A stretch of 19,900 nt of DNA from Geofilum sp964396555 (lineage in GTDB: Bacteria; Bacteroidota; Bacteroidia; Bacteroidales; Marinilabiliaceae), in contig CAYNFX010000030.1 of the NCBI GenBank assembly GCA_964396555.1, positions 1 through 19,900 of the forward strand, in the 5' to 3' direction. The number at the start of each line of letters is the position of its first letter. Position 1 is the first letter of the stretch. The notes under the pieces are model-generated. The model was not told the origin of the DNA, ran no database searches, and saw only the letters and a list, made by a program, of their open reading frames with translations. Position numbers and translations under genes: made by a program. This document shows, in pieces, positions 1 to 8,249 of the stretch.

Positions 1-918
1 ATGCTTGACTATATTACTCGTGCGGGTGAACAGCTTATGGGTGATGACCTTTTTATGCTGGTGCAGGCTACATCTCCAATGACCAGTAGTGAGGACTTTA
101 GCAAGGCCCTGAATATGTACACAGAAGGGAGCTATGATTCCCTTCTGAGCGTTGTCCGTAACAAGAGGTTCTTTTGGAACAGTGACGGGACGCCCAAAAA
201 CTATGATTATCGCCAAAGGCCCCGAAGGCAGGATTTTGACGGAGAATTGATGGAAAACGGGGCCTTTTATATAAACCGTGTTGGCAATATTGTTGAGTCA
301 GGAAACAGGCTTTCGGGAAAGATTGCTCTGTATGAAATGCCTGAATATACTGCTGTTGAGATTGACGAGGAAGATGACTGGTTGCTGGCTGAAACGCTGA
401 TGCGCAGGCATCAGCTTACAGGCGATAGGGATTATTCTCGCATCAAGGTCTTTCTGACTGACGTCGACGGCGTCCTGACCGATGCTGGTATGTACTATTC
501 CGAAGAGGGTGATGAGCTTAAGAAGTTTAATACCCGCGATGGAATGGGCCTTCAACTCATTAAAGGCAAGGGTGTCAAGACAGGTATTGTTACATCGGAA
601 GATACACTAATGGTAGAGCGCCGATTCAAAAAGTTGAAGCTCGATTACCTGTATCAGGGTAAGAGAGATGGTGGAAAGCTAGCCGCTGCGCTTGATATCT
701 GTGCGAACGAAGGTGTTGACCTGAGCGAAGTCGCATACATTGGTGATGATGTCAACTGCCTTGATCTGCTTTCACGTGTGGGATTTCCTGCATGCCCGGC
801 GGATGCTGTTGCCAGAGTTAAGGCAGTTCCCGGCATACGTATTATGACAAAGAAGGGTGGTGAAGGTGCGGTTAGGGAATATATTGATGAAATTCTAACT
901 CAACTAGAAAAGCACTAA
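1..918 (+). CDS. CMP-nonulosonate (acylneuraminate) cytidylyltransferase fused to KdsC-like HAD phosphatase, 5'-truncated by window
   Basis: The visible 305 residues hold two domains. Residues 1 to about 140 match the later part of a NeuA-type cytidylyltransferase, which activates a nonulosonic acid (sialic-acid-like sugar) with CTP; QATSPMTS at 22-29 corresponds to the family's QPTSP segment. Residues 147-300 form a KdsC-type HAD phosphatase with the nucleophile motif DVDG (D154, D156), a T198/S199 motif, K226 and the acidic motif GDD (248-250). Such a domain would remove phosphate from a nonulosonate 9-phosphate. Vertebrate CMP-sialate synthetases have the same domain order. The N-terminal CTP-binding segment (IPARxGSK type) is absent, so base 1 is probably an internal ATG and some 80-90 residues lie to the left. 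The stop is 12 bp before the next start, which suggests one operon. The exact sugar (Neu5Ac, Kdn, legionaminate or pseudaminate) cannot be told from this part. Confidence 0.85.
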   Translation: MLDYITRAGEQLMGDDLFMLVQATSPMTSSEDFSKALNMYTEGSYDSLLSVVRNKRFFWNSDGTPKNYDYRQRPRRQDFDGELMENGAFYINRVGNIVESGNRLSGKIALYEMPEYTAVEIDEEDDWLLAETLMRRHQLTGDRDYSRIKVFLTDVDGVLTDAGMYYSEEGDELKKFNTRDGMGLQLIKGKGVKTGIVTSEDTLMVERRFKKLKLDYLYQGKRDGGKLAAALDICANEGVDLSEVAYIGDDVNCLDLLSRVGFPACPADAVARVKAVPGIRIMTKKGGEGAVREYIDEILTQLEKH

Positions 919-930
919 AATTTTAGATTA

Positions 931-2316
931 ATGAAGATTTGCTTTCTTGTTCCCGATGGGGTTGGACTGCGCAACTATTTATACAGCGGTCTTATTGATA
1001 AATTTCCGGCTGATGCTGAAATTATGCTGCTTACCGTATTGCCCCGCGAAGTTCTAGATGAGGTGGAGAAAATCCACAGGCGTAAGTTCTCTTATGTTGC
1101 AATGACTGCATACAATGAGGCTTTTAAGGGTAAGTTATTGAAAGAGGCTATCACTTATGCGCGCCTGAGGTACAATACCCGAAAGATGCGCAATGATACA
1201 ATAATGATCAACTGGACCCGTAAGCACTATTCCTTTGCCAGAGGTCTTTTCTATAAGGCTGCTGCCTGTCTCGGATGGTTATACTCATTTAGTTACAAAC
1301 GTATATTAAGTCTGGAAAGGGCATATGAAAAGCATGTTCACTCTACTTCCTATTTCAGGGAACAGCAGGAAATGCTTCGCAAAAACAAACCTGATATCAT
1401 TTTCAGCACTCACCAGCGTTCACTGGATGGTTCGGTAATTATTGAGGCTGCAAAATCTCTGGGCATCAAAACAGTAGGTGCAGTGTATTCATGGGACAAC
1501 CTGCCTAAAGCCAGATTGCTGGTTCGCACAGAAAATTATGTGGTGTGGTCGGAGTATATGAAGCAGGAAATGGCCGACTACTACCCCGAGGTAGAGGCGG
1601 CAAAGGTGCTTATTACAGGTACTCCCCAGTTTGAATTTTACTTCAACAAACAGCTTTATATGAGCAGGGAGGAATTTTTCAACGCAATCGGTCTTGATCC
1701 CGACAAGAAAGTTCTCTGCTTTTCAGGTAATGACCTGACTTTTCCATGCGATCATCTGTATCTTGACGATCTTTGTGATGCCCTGATGAAGATGCCTGAA
1801 AAGGACAGACCTCAAATCTTGCTACGTCGCAGTCCGGTAGATCTTACCGGCCGTTACGAGCCCGTTGTAAAGAAATATCCCGAGCTTATCAAGGTGTCCG
1901 ATCCGATGTGGAAGTCATATTCAAGCGAATGGAGCTTTACAGTTCCAACCATGGATGATGTAAAGCTGCTTGTAAATGTTGCACTACATTCGGATGCAGT
2001 TATTAATGTGGGCTCAACAATGGCTCATGACTTTGCTGTATATGGAAAGCCGGCTATCTATATCAACTATGATCAACCGACTGTTACACATTGGTCCGCT
2101 ATCACCAACAATCAATTCCAGCACTTTAGAAGCATGCCGTCATATGACTGCGTAATATGGTTAAATAAGAGGGGAGATATAGAATCCTGTGTAAGGGAAG
2201 CTTTATATGGGCAAAGCAATCAAAAGGGTGATGCATGGTTTAAAGTTGTGGCTATGCACCCTGTGCAAGAGGCCTCTCAAAGGATCGCTTCTGCTATTAC
2301 ATCCTTAGTTTCCTGA
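931..2316 (+). CDS. Uncharacterised GT-B-like glycosyl- or glycerophosphotransferase of a polysaccharide locus
   Basis: This is a 461-residue soluble protein without a signal peptide. I do not recognise a named family. It begins with a short beta strand (MKICFLVPDG). A second Rossmann-like half starts near residue 258 (KKVLCFSGND). Near the C-terminus, INVGST (358-363) followed by YGKPAIYINYD (371-381) resembles the donor-binding region of GT-B enzymes, especially the CDP-glycerol glycerophosphotransferase and UDP-sugar 2-epimerase-like groups. Other segments that could be conserved are STHQRS (159-164), SWDNLPKAR (187-195) and GTPQFEFY (230-237). It follows the CMP-nonulosonate synthetase by 12 bp and precedes a GT4 gene by 3 bp, so it probably acts in the same pathway. 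A role as the nonulosonate transferase is possible but is only inferred from position. Confidence 0.6.
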   Translation: MKICFLVPDGVGLRNYLYSGLIDKFPADAEIMLLTVLPREVLDEVEKIHRRKFSYVAMTAYNEAFKGKLLKEAITYARLRYNTRKMRNDTIMINWTRKHYSFARGLFYKAAACLGWLYSFSYKRILSLERAYEKHVHSTSYFREQQEMLRKNKPDIIFSTHQRSLDGSVIIEAAKSLGIKTVGAVYSWDNLPKARLLVRTENYVVWSEYMKQEMADYYPEVEAAKVLITGTPQFEFYFNKQLYMSREEFFNAIGLDPDKKVLCFSGNDLTFPCDHLYLDDLCDALMKMPEKDRPQILLRRSPVDLTGRYEPVVKKYPELIKVSDPMWKSYSSEWSFTVPTMDDVKLLVNVALHSDAVINVGSTMAHDFAVYGKPAIYINYDQPTVTHWSAITNNQFQHFRSMPSYDCVIWLNKRGDIESCVREALYGQSNQKGDAWFKVVAMHPVQEASQRIASAITSLVS

Positions 2317-2319
2317 TAG

Positions 2320-3483
2320 ATGCATATTTGTTTCCTGACATATGAATATCCGCTCTGGGGTACAGGCGGAATAGGCAGTTTCGTGCAGACCTTCGGCCGG
2401 GCCCTTGTCAGAAGTGGACATAAGGTTACAGTCCTTGGCATCGGTAAAGGACAAGAGACTGAGCATATGGACGATATGGGAGTAGAGATTATTCGTTTGT
2501 CAGCCCCGCGTTACTTGAAAAGCAAAGCATCCTTTGCGGAAAACGCATATAATATCAGGATCAAGCTAAAGGAATTGCATGGTAAGCATCCCATTGATAT
2601 CGTCGAAAGCCAGGAATCACTGATGTTTATGCTTCCATGCAGGACTCCTTATGTGAAGGTCATCCGTATGCACGGAGGTCACCACTTTTTTGCTGAAAGT
2701 GAGAACAGGAAAATAAACAAATGGAAGGGCTTTCTGGAGAAAAGATCCTTCGGTCGCGCTGATGCTTTTGTGGCAGTGTCTAATTTTGTTAAGGAACATA
2801 CAGGGAAGTACCTGTCAACTGGTAAAAAACCAGTTGAGATAATTCGTATTCCTGTTGATGGTAATTTATTTGCCCCTGCAGATGCAGACAAGGCGGTAGC
2901 CTATCGCCTTGTGTTTGCTGGTACGGTATGCGAAAAGAAGGGTATACGTCAGCTTGTAGAAGCACTTAAGTATGTAATCCCAAGATTTCCATTAGTTCAC
3001 CTTGACGTGTATGGCCGCGACTGGTTTTTTCCAGGCGGACGTTCCTATATTCAGTTTCTCAAAGCCTCTTTTCCCTCGCATATTTTAAGGCATGTAGTGT
3101 TTCATGGACCTGTTAAATTGCAGGATATACCTTTAAAGTATGAGGCTGCTGAACTTTGTGTATTCCCTTCTCATATGGAGACTCAGGGGCTGGTGGCACC
3201 TGAGGCAATGTTTGTTGGAAAACCTGTGTTGTTTTCAAAGCTGGGGCCAGGACCAGAGACTATTGATGATGGAGTTGACGGTCTGCTTTGTGATCCTCAT
3301 TCACCCGAGGATATTGCCGAAAAGATAATATTTGCATTTGAGAACAGGGATATTATGAGGAGGATGGCTCTTAAAGGGCAGCAAAAGGCACGCGAAATGT
3401 TTGACACAAATAGGATTCTTGAGCATAATATTGAATTTTATCGTAGCTTGCTTGACAGGAAGTTTAAAGGGAAAAGGCTGTAA
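2320..3483 (+). CDS. GT4-family glycosyltransferase
   Basis: This 387-residue GT-B-fold retaining glycosyltransferase would transfer a sugar from a nucleotide donor to a lipid-linked glycan at the cytoplasmic face. The N-terminal acceptor half has the glycine-rich loop TGGIGS (15-20). The C-terminal donor half starts with RLVFAGTVCEKKGI (196-209). It carries the E-x7-E signature METQGLVAPEA with E287 and E295, followed by GKPV (300-303). The length is normal for the family. Its stop codon overlaps the next start as TAATG, so translation of the polymerase-like gene is probably coupled to it. Donor and linkage cannot be predicted from sequence. Confidence 0.9.
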   Translation: MHICFLTYEYPLWGTGGIGSFVQTFGRALVRSGHKVTVLGIGKGQETEHMDDMGVEIIRLSAPRYLKSKASFAENAYNIRIKLKELHGKHPIDIVESQESLMFMLPCRTPYVKVIRMHGGHHFFAESENRKINKWKGFLEKRSFGRADAFVAVSNFVKEHTGKYLSTGKKPVEIIRIPVDGNLFAPADADKAVAYRLVFAGTVCEKKGIRQLVEALKYVIPRFPLVHLDVYGRDWFFPGGRSYIQFLKASFPSHILRHVVFHGPVKLQDIPLKYEAAELCVFPSHMETQGLVAPEAMFVGKPVLFSKLGPGPETIDDGVDGLLCDPHSPEDIAEKIIFAFENRDIMRRMALKGQQKAREMFDTNRILEHNIEFYRSLLDRKFKGKRL

Positions 3484-4868
3484 TGATAAACCTGATTGAT
3501 ACAAAGAAGGGCTTTGTTGTTTTGATACTTGTACACCTCTTTTTGGGGGTGATGCTTAAATTTGCACCTATAGTCACTGCCTTGGCATACCCTGCCATGC
3601 TGGCCATTTTTTTGCTCGATATTCTGTATCACTATGACAAGGGTTCCAGGGCAGGGTATTATGCGCTATACATGGTTGGTTATGAGATGGTTTATCGTAT
3701 GGCCGGTGCGCCTTTCTCATGGGAACTAGGTAAGTATTCGGCGATAATACTCCTTGTGTTCGGAATTTTTGTAGGACCGCGCAGGAATGTCAACTGGATA
3801 TTCCTGTTCCTGCTTGGCTTACTAATTCCTGCGATATTTCTTACACATCATTCTGATCCTTCCAGGCTATACAGTATGGTCATGTTTAATATCTCAGGAC
3901 CGCTGAGTCTTATTGCTGCCGGCCTTTATTACTACAGGCGTATAGTACTTAAGGAAGATTTCTTTGCTCACCTCAGATGGGCCTTTCTACCGGCTTTTAC
4001 GATTATAGCCGGGTTGAGTCTTGTTGCGACTATTGCTGATCTTGAATTTACTAGTGTGCAATCAAGTTCACAGGCAGCTGGGGGCTTTGGTCCCAACCAG
4101 GTTTCCACGATTCTGGGGTGGTTTATACTCCTTGTTTTATTATACAAAGTCAATGGCGAAAGGATTACTCCTTTTAAATGGCTTGACTGGGTGATGTTGT
4201 TTTATCTGGTACTTCGAGCCCTGCTTACTTTCTCGCGTGGTGGTGTAATGGGTTGTTTGCTGGCCTTCCTTGGCGCAGTTACCGTTCTCTTCTTTTCCTA
4301 TTACGGTTTCAGGAAGCAGCTTAGGAGGTCGTTACCATTTATTATTATTGGTGTAGCGTTTTTTGTCGGGGTGTTTTTAATAGCCAACAAAATTACAAAC
4401 AACTTCCTCTTATATCGTTATCAGGGTCTTAACACCACTGAAGTTATGACTGGGCAAAGAAAAGAGGGAAAGAGCATGCTGACAGGACGGGATGAGATAA
4501 TGAAGGCCGATTTTATAGTATTTAAGCAGCACCCGCTTTTCGGTGTGGGTTATGGAATGGGTGAACTATACAGGGCACGGTATTATGGCCAGTATGCCGC
4601 TGCACACACCGAATTTGCGCGTCTTATGTCAGAAAACGGACTTTTTGGGATGATTTTTATGCTGGTAGGGCTCATTTGCCTTCCCACATATTTCTTCTTT
4701 GGTTCCAAAGGCTACCTGACCCGATGTTTTATGGTTGCCTTTTTTCTTCTGAGTATGTTTACAATGTTTCATGCGGCAATGCGACTGGCATTGCCGGGGG
4801 TTGTCTTTGGTGCTGCCTTTATGAGAATTGTTTCTCTCGATAAACTGTTAAAGGGCGAGCTTAAATGA
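3483..4868 (+). CDS. O-antigen polymerase/ligase family membrane protein (Wzy-like)
   Basis: This 461-residue polytopic inner-membrane protein has about a dozen hydrophobic segments by eye, for example 11-29, 84-97, 104-121, 167-185, 206-222, 254-273, 285-302, 387-407 and 434-450. It has the features of the Wzy_C/O-antigen-ligase family: GPNQ (203-206), SRGG (251-254) after a membrane helix, and a large loop at about 303-386, probably periplasmic. That loop contains TGRDEI (334-339), HPLFGVGYG (350-358) and HTEFARLMSENGLFG (375-389). In a locus with a PglC-type initiator the likely role is polymerisation of repeat units in the periplasm, although ligase and polymerase cannot be told apart by sequence. 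It overlaps the upstream gene by 1 bp and the downstream gene by 4 bp (ATGA). Confidence 0.85.
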   Translation: MINLIDTKKGFVVLILVHLFLGVMLKFAPIVTALAYPAMLAIFLLDILYHYDKGSRAGYYALYMVGYEMVYRMAGAPFSWELGKYSAIILLVFGIFVGPRRNVNWIFLFLLGLLIPAIFLTHHSDPSRLYSMVMFNISGPLSLIAAGLYYYRRIVLKEDFFAHLRWAFLPAFTIIAGLSLVATIADLEFTSVQSSSQAAGGFGPNQVSTILGWFILLVLLYKVNGERITPFKWLDWVMLFYLVLRALLTFSRGGVMGCLLAFLGAVTVLFFSYYGFRKQLRRSLPFIIIGVAFFVGVFLIANKITNNFLLYRYQGLNTTEVMTGQRKEGKSMLTGRDEIMKADFIVFKQHPLFGVGYGMGELYRARYYGQYAAAHTEFARLMSENGLFGMIFMLVGLICLPTYFFFGSKGYLTRCFMVAFFLLSMFTMFHAAMRLALPGVVFGAAFMRIVSLDKLLKGELK

Positions 4869-5998
4869 TCAGGTTTTTGATTATTTCTCCTGTTATTCAC
4901 AAAACGGACGATAAAGGTTATGCTGCTTATACTCCCTACGTAAGGGAGATGAATATTTGGCTTAAGTATGTGGACCAGGTAAGGGTTATAGCCCCTCTGT
5001 CAAATAAAGATCCTGATCCGCTTGAAACATACTACCAACACGACTCACTGATTTTCCGGTCAGTTCCTCCCCTCAATTTTACAAGTATTGGTACCCTGCT
5101 TTACTCGCTGGTTGTTTTGCCCTTGGTTATGTATCATATCATCCGGGGGATGATTTGGGCTAATCATATTCACTTGCGCTGTCCTTCCAATATGGGAGTG
5201 CTGGGTGTTATTGCCCAGATCTTTTTTCCACATAAGATCAAGACTGTGAAGTATGCCAACAACTGGGATCCTGCAAGCCGACAGGCTGGCACCTACAAAT
5301 TTCAGCAGAATATCTTGCGTAATGGCTTTATGACTCGCAAGGCTTCCGTACTGGTTTACGGTGACTGGAAAGAAATCAGTCCCAATATAGTACCCTTTTT
5401 TACTGCCTCTTATAGCCGCTCTAAAGCGTTGCCAGTTGAGATAAGAAAAATAGGACCGGGTAAGGAAGAAGCATTGAACCTGATTTTCGTTGGCACTTTA
5501 ACTGAAAATAAAAGGCCGCTTGAATGTATAAAGGTTTTGCAGATTTTAAAGGGCAAAGGCTATAAGGTAAAGCTTGATATGTTTGGTGACGGGGCTCAAA
5601 GACCTATGCTTGAGCAGTATATAGCTAAGAATGGACTGGGTGATGAGGTCAAATTATGGGGCAGACAGAGTCCTGATACTGTTGAGTCTTTCTTTATGAA
5701 GGCTCATTTCCTTGTCTTTCTTTCATACAGTGAGGGGTGGCCTAAAGTAGTTGCTGAGTCTATGTGGTGGGGTTGTATGCCGCTTACTACGGATGTGTCA
5801 TGTGTGGCTCAGATGATTGGAGGAGGCGAGAGAGGGATGATAATTGAGCCAGACGCCACAAAAGTTACTGACGTGATTGAAGAGTTTGCCTCTGATCCAG
5901 AAAGATATGCGAAGGTCTGTCAGGCCGCTATAACATGGTCACGTCAGTATGATCTTGAGTACTTTGAAGAGGAGATTGTCAAATTAATTAAGGTGTAG
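4865..5998 (+). CDS. GT4-family glycosyltransferase
   Basis: This 377-residue GT-B enzyme has its donor half starting at LIFVGTLTENKRP (206-218), where K216 and R217 sit in the usual phosphate-binding position. The E-x7-E signature is SEGWPKVVAES, with E290 and E298. A hydrophobic stretch at about 75-96 may attach it peripherally to the membrane, as expected for an enzyme using a lipid-linked acceptor. It starts inside the stop of the polymerase-like gene (ATGA overlap) and ends 1 bp before the next gene, so these are probably translated together. The substrate is unknown. Confidence 0.88.
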   Translation: MIRFLIISPVIHKTDDKGYAAYTPYVREMNIWLKYVDQVRVIAPLSNKDPDPLETYYQHDSLIFRSVPPLNFTSIGTLLYSLVVLPLVMYHIIRGMIWANHIHLRCPSNMGVLGVIAQIFFPHKIKTVKYANNWDPASRQAGTYKFQQNILRNGFMTRKASVLVYGDWKEISPNIVPFFTASYSRSKALPVEIRKIGPGKEEALNLIFVGTLTENKRPLECIKVLQILKGKGYKVKLDMFGDGAQRPMLEQYIAKNGLGDEVKLWGRQSPDTVESFFMKAHFLVFLSYSEGWPKVVAESMWWGCMPLTTDVSCVAQMIGGGERGMIIEPDATKVTDVIEEFASDPERYAKVCQAAITWSRQYDLEYFEEEIVKLIKV

Positions 5999-5999
5999 C

Positions 6000-7100
6000 A
6001 TGAAGGTCATGGCTATGATAGACTCGCTTATTGCTGCCGGAGCTGAACGTATGGCAGTCAATATTGCCAACGGATTGGCAGAAGCGGGTATTGATAGTTA
6101 TCTGTGTGCCACACGAGTCGGGGGGCCGCTTGAGGAGTTTGTTTCTCCCGACGTGAAACTGTTTATTCCCGGTAAAAGAAATTCCAGAGACCTGAAGGCT
6201 TTCTTCAGACTCAGACGATACACCCGCCTGAACGGCATTGAGATTATTCATGCCCACTCTTCGTCGTTGTTTTGGGCAGTTTTACTAAAGCTTACCTTAC
6301 CCTCACTAAAGATTGTATGGCACGATCATTTCGGTTTCAGTGACTGGCTTCATGTGCGCGAGACTATATATCTACGTATGGCAATGCCGTTTACAGGCCA
6401 TGCATTTGTCGTTAACGAGAAGTTGATGAATTTTGCACGGGAGAGATTAAAGGTGAGGGAATCAAAACTCGCATTCCTGCCAAATTTCGGGGAACTTACA
6501 GGGGATAGGACTAAGGCTGAACCATTACCTGACAAGGATAAGGGGCCTAAGCTTGTTTGCCTTGCCAACCTTCGTATGCAAAAAGATCATGACAACCTGC
6601 TGGATGCATTTAAGGCAGTTGCAAACAAATATGATCTCGCACGCCTATATCTTGTTGGAGGCCACTTTAATGATGACTACTATAGACACATAAGTGGCAG
6701 AGTGGAAACTGAACCTGACTTAAAGGGGCGGGTACATATTCTGGGTTCGCGTAATGACGTTGCTGCAATACTTGAAAGTTGTGACGTGGGTATTCTGTCA
6801 TCATTATCGGAAGGACTGCCAGTATCACTTCTTGAGTATGGAATGACCAAGCTCCCTGTCGTATGCACAGAAGTTGGAGAATGCTCTTTTGTGCTTGATA
6901 AAGGCGAGTGTGGAGAACTTGTGCCCCCGCACAATTCTGATGCTCTTGGCAAGGCTATTCTTAAGGTGTTGGATAATACAGATGAATCAAAGTTGAAGGC
7001 TGAAAAGCTATACAGCAGAGTCGTTGAGTACTTCTCCAAGGAGGAAGCAATAAAAAAGATTACAGCAGTATATAAGGGCCTGGTCGCTAACAAGGTATAA
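6000..7100 (+). CDS. GT4-family glycosyltransferase
   Basis: This 366-residue GT-B enzyme opens with IAAGAERMA (11-19), a variant of the GGAER acceptor-side loop common in capsule and lipopolysaccharide GT4 enzymes. It has IIHAHSS (82-88) at the end of a Rossmann strand, LANLRMQKDH (188-197) at the start of the donor half, and the E-x7-E signature SEGLPVSLLEY with E271 and E279. It is the last gene of the first tightly packed block. Its stop codon lies inside the ascending arm of the hairpin at 7096-7125, so translation termination and that structure may affect each other. Donor specificity is not predictable. Confidence 0.9.
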   Translation: MKVMAMIDSLIAAGAERMAVNIANGLAEAGIDSYLCATRVGGPLEEFVSPDVKLFIPGKRNSRDLKAFFRLRRYTRLNGIEIIHAHSSSLFWAVLLKLTLPSLKIVWHDHFGFSDWLHVRETIYLRMAMPFTGHAFVVNEKLMNFARERLKVRESKLAFLPNFGELTGDRTKAEPLPDKDKGPKLVCLANLRMQKDHDNLLDAFKAVANKYDLARLYLVGGHFNDDYYRHISGRVETEPDLKGRVHILGSRNDVAAILESCDVGILSSLSEGLPVSLLEYGMTKLPVVCTEVGECSFVLDKGECGELVPPHNSDALGKAILKVLDNTDESKLKAEKLYSRVVEYFSKEEAIKKITAVYKGLVANKV

Positions 7101-7125
7101 TGTCTGGCGGCTGCCAGGCATTATG
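7096..7125 (+). other. Strong hairpin spanning the stop codon, possible attenuator or mRNA-end structure
   Basis: The arms ATAATGTCTGGC (7097-7108) and GCCAGGCATTAT (7113-7124) form a 12-bp stem with one G-U pair and the 4-base loop GGCT. A further T-G pair (7096/7125) extends it. The TAA stop of the preceding GT4 gene (7098-7100) is part of the left arm. No clear T-run follows (the next bases are GATACTAGGTTTTGAG), so it is not a standard intrinsic terminator. It may weaken read-through, stabilise a processed 3' end, or mark a boundary inside the locus. Confidence 0.55.
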
Positions 7126-7193
7126 ATACTAGGTTTTGAGTCGGGCTTTCACAGTTTGTAATAGTAAAGGAAAACCAGAAGTCAAACGAGATA

Positions 7194-8249
7194 ATGAAAT
7201 CAAAAAGGACCCTGTTTGTCGGCCCCTTTGCCCCGCCATACAATGGGGATGGGGTAAAGAACATCTATCTTCGTGATGGTTTTTCAAGAGCCGGCTATGA
7301 CAGTATTTTCTGGTTTGATACAATTACCCGAAAGGGCTTGGTATTAGTCAACTATCTCAAACTGCTGTGGCAGATGATGCGGACACGTCAGATTCTCTTT
7401 TCACTCAACCGTAATGGTCGCCTGTATCTGATTCCAATCTTCTGGATTTTTAGTCTTTTCAGCCGAAAGAGAGCAGTACTCTATGTTATTGGAGGGTCCT
7501 TTGACATTCAGTTGACTGACTATATGAGCCCTTTCAGGAGAAAGCTGTTTGTCGGTATACTCAACAAGCTTGATGGAATCTTTGCCGAGTCAACAGCCCT
7601 TAAAAAAGGACTTGAGGGAGTAGGTCTCAGGAACGTGGAACTGGTATACAATCCCAGACATGATGACGGAAGTCGCTGGAGTCTGAGCGAAAGCGCCAGA
7701 AATAAATGTGTTTTTGTGTCACGTGTGACCGATACAAAGGGTATTCTGATTTTTATTCAGGCCATTCAGGAACTAAACCGTCAGGGCAAAAGTCTGTCTC
7801 TTGACATCTACGGTCCGATGGATAAAGAATGTGAAAAGGAAATTAGAGATGCTGAGCTTGCCTCTGATGAAAGGATTGCCTACAAGGGCGTGCTTGAACC
7901 GATGGCGGTTCAAGCAGTGCTTTCACGCTATCATTTTCTTGCATTGCCAACTTTTCACCCTGGTGAAGGTTTGCCAGGTATCCTTGTAGAATCAGGTCTT
8001 GCAGGCATTCCGATAATAATCACACGATTCAATGCATTTCCTGAATACTTTACTCATGAGGAAAGTGCTTTATTTGTTAGTCCTCATAGTGTTGAAGAGC
8101 TTAAGGATGCAATCCTGAGACTTGTGGAAGATGACAATCTGGCTCAGAACCTAAGCAATGGCATTCAGAAGGTGACTGTTCCATTCAGGGTAGAAAAGGT
8201 GATCGAGAGGTCACTAGAGCTGCTGAAACAATATAACTGGGAATTATAA
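7194..8249 (+). CDS. GT4-family glycosyltransferase
   Basis: This 351-residue GT-B enzyme starts TLFVGPFAPPYNGDG (6-20), the N-terminal strand and acceptor loop. The donor half begins at CVFVSRVTDTKG (172-183), and the E-x7-E signature GEGLPGILVES places E258 and E266. A hydrophobic stretch at about 77-90 may be a membrane-contact region. Its start follows a 93-bp gap that contains the hairpin at 7096-7125, so it opens the second block of the locus. Its stop overlaps the next start as TAATG, which suggests coupled translation with the adenylate-forming enzyme. The sugar it transfers is unknown. Confidence 0.87.
   Translation: MKSKRTLFVGPFAPPYNGDGVKNIYLRDGFSRAGYDSIFWFDTITRKGLVLVNYLKLLWQMMRTRQILFSLNRNGRLYLIPIFWIFSLFSRKRAVLYVIGGSFDIQLTDYMSPFRRKLFVGILNKLDGIFAESTALKKGLEGVGLRNVELVYNPRHDDGSRWSLSESARNKCVFVSRVTDTKGILIFIQAIQELNRQGKSLSLDIYGPMDKECEKEIRDAELASDERIAYKGVLEPMAVQAVLSRYHFLALPTFHPGEGLPGILVESGLAGIPIIITRFNAFPEYFTHEESALFVSPHSVEELKDAILRLVEDDNLAQNLSNGIQKVTVPFRVEKVIERSLELLKQYNWEL

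Noticed and set aside
6680..7093. 137-residue open frame on the minus strand
   Set aside because: It lies wholly within the GT4 gene at 6000-7100, is rich in Ser/Thr/Leu as antisense frames often are, and shows no domain.
7135..7158. TTTG (7135-7138) and CAGTTTG (7152-7158) as a promoter in the 93-bp gap
   Set aside because: The downstream element lacks the TA and the spacing is only 12 bp, not about 20.
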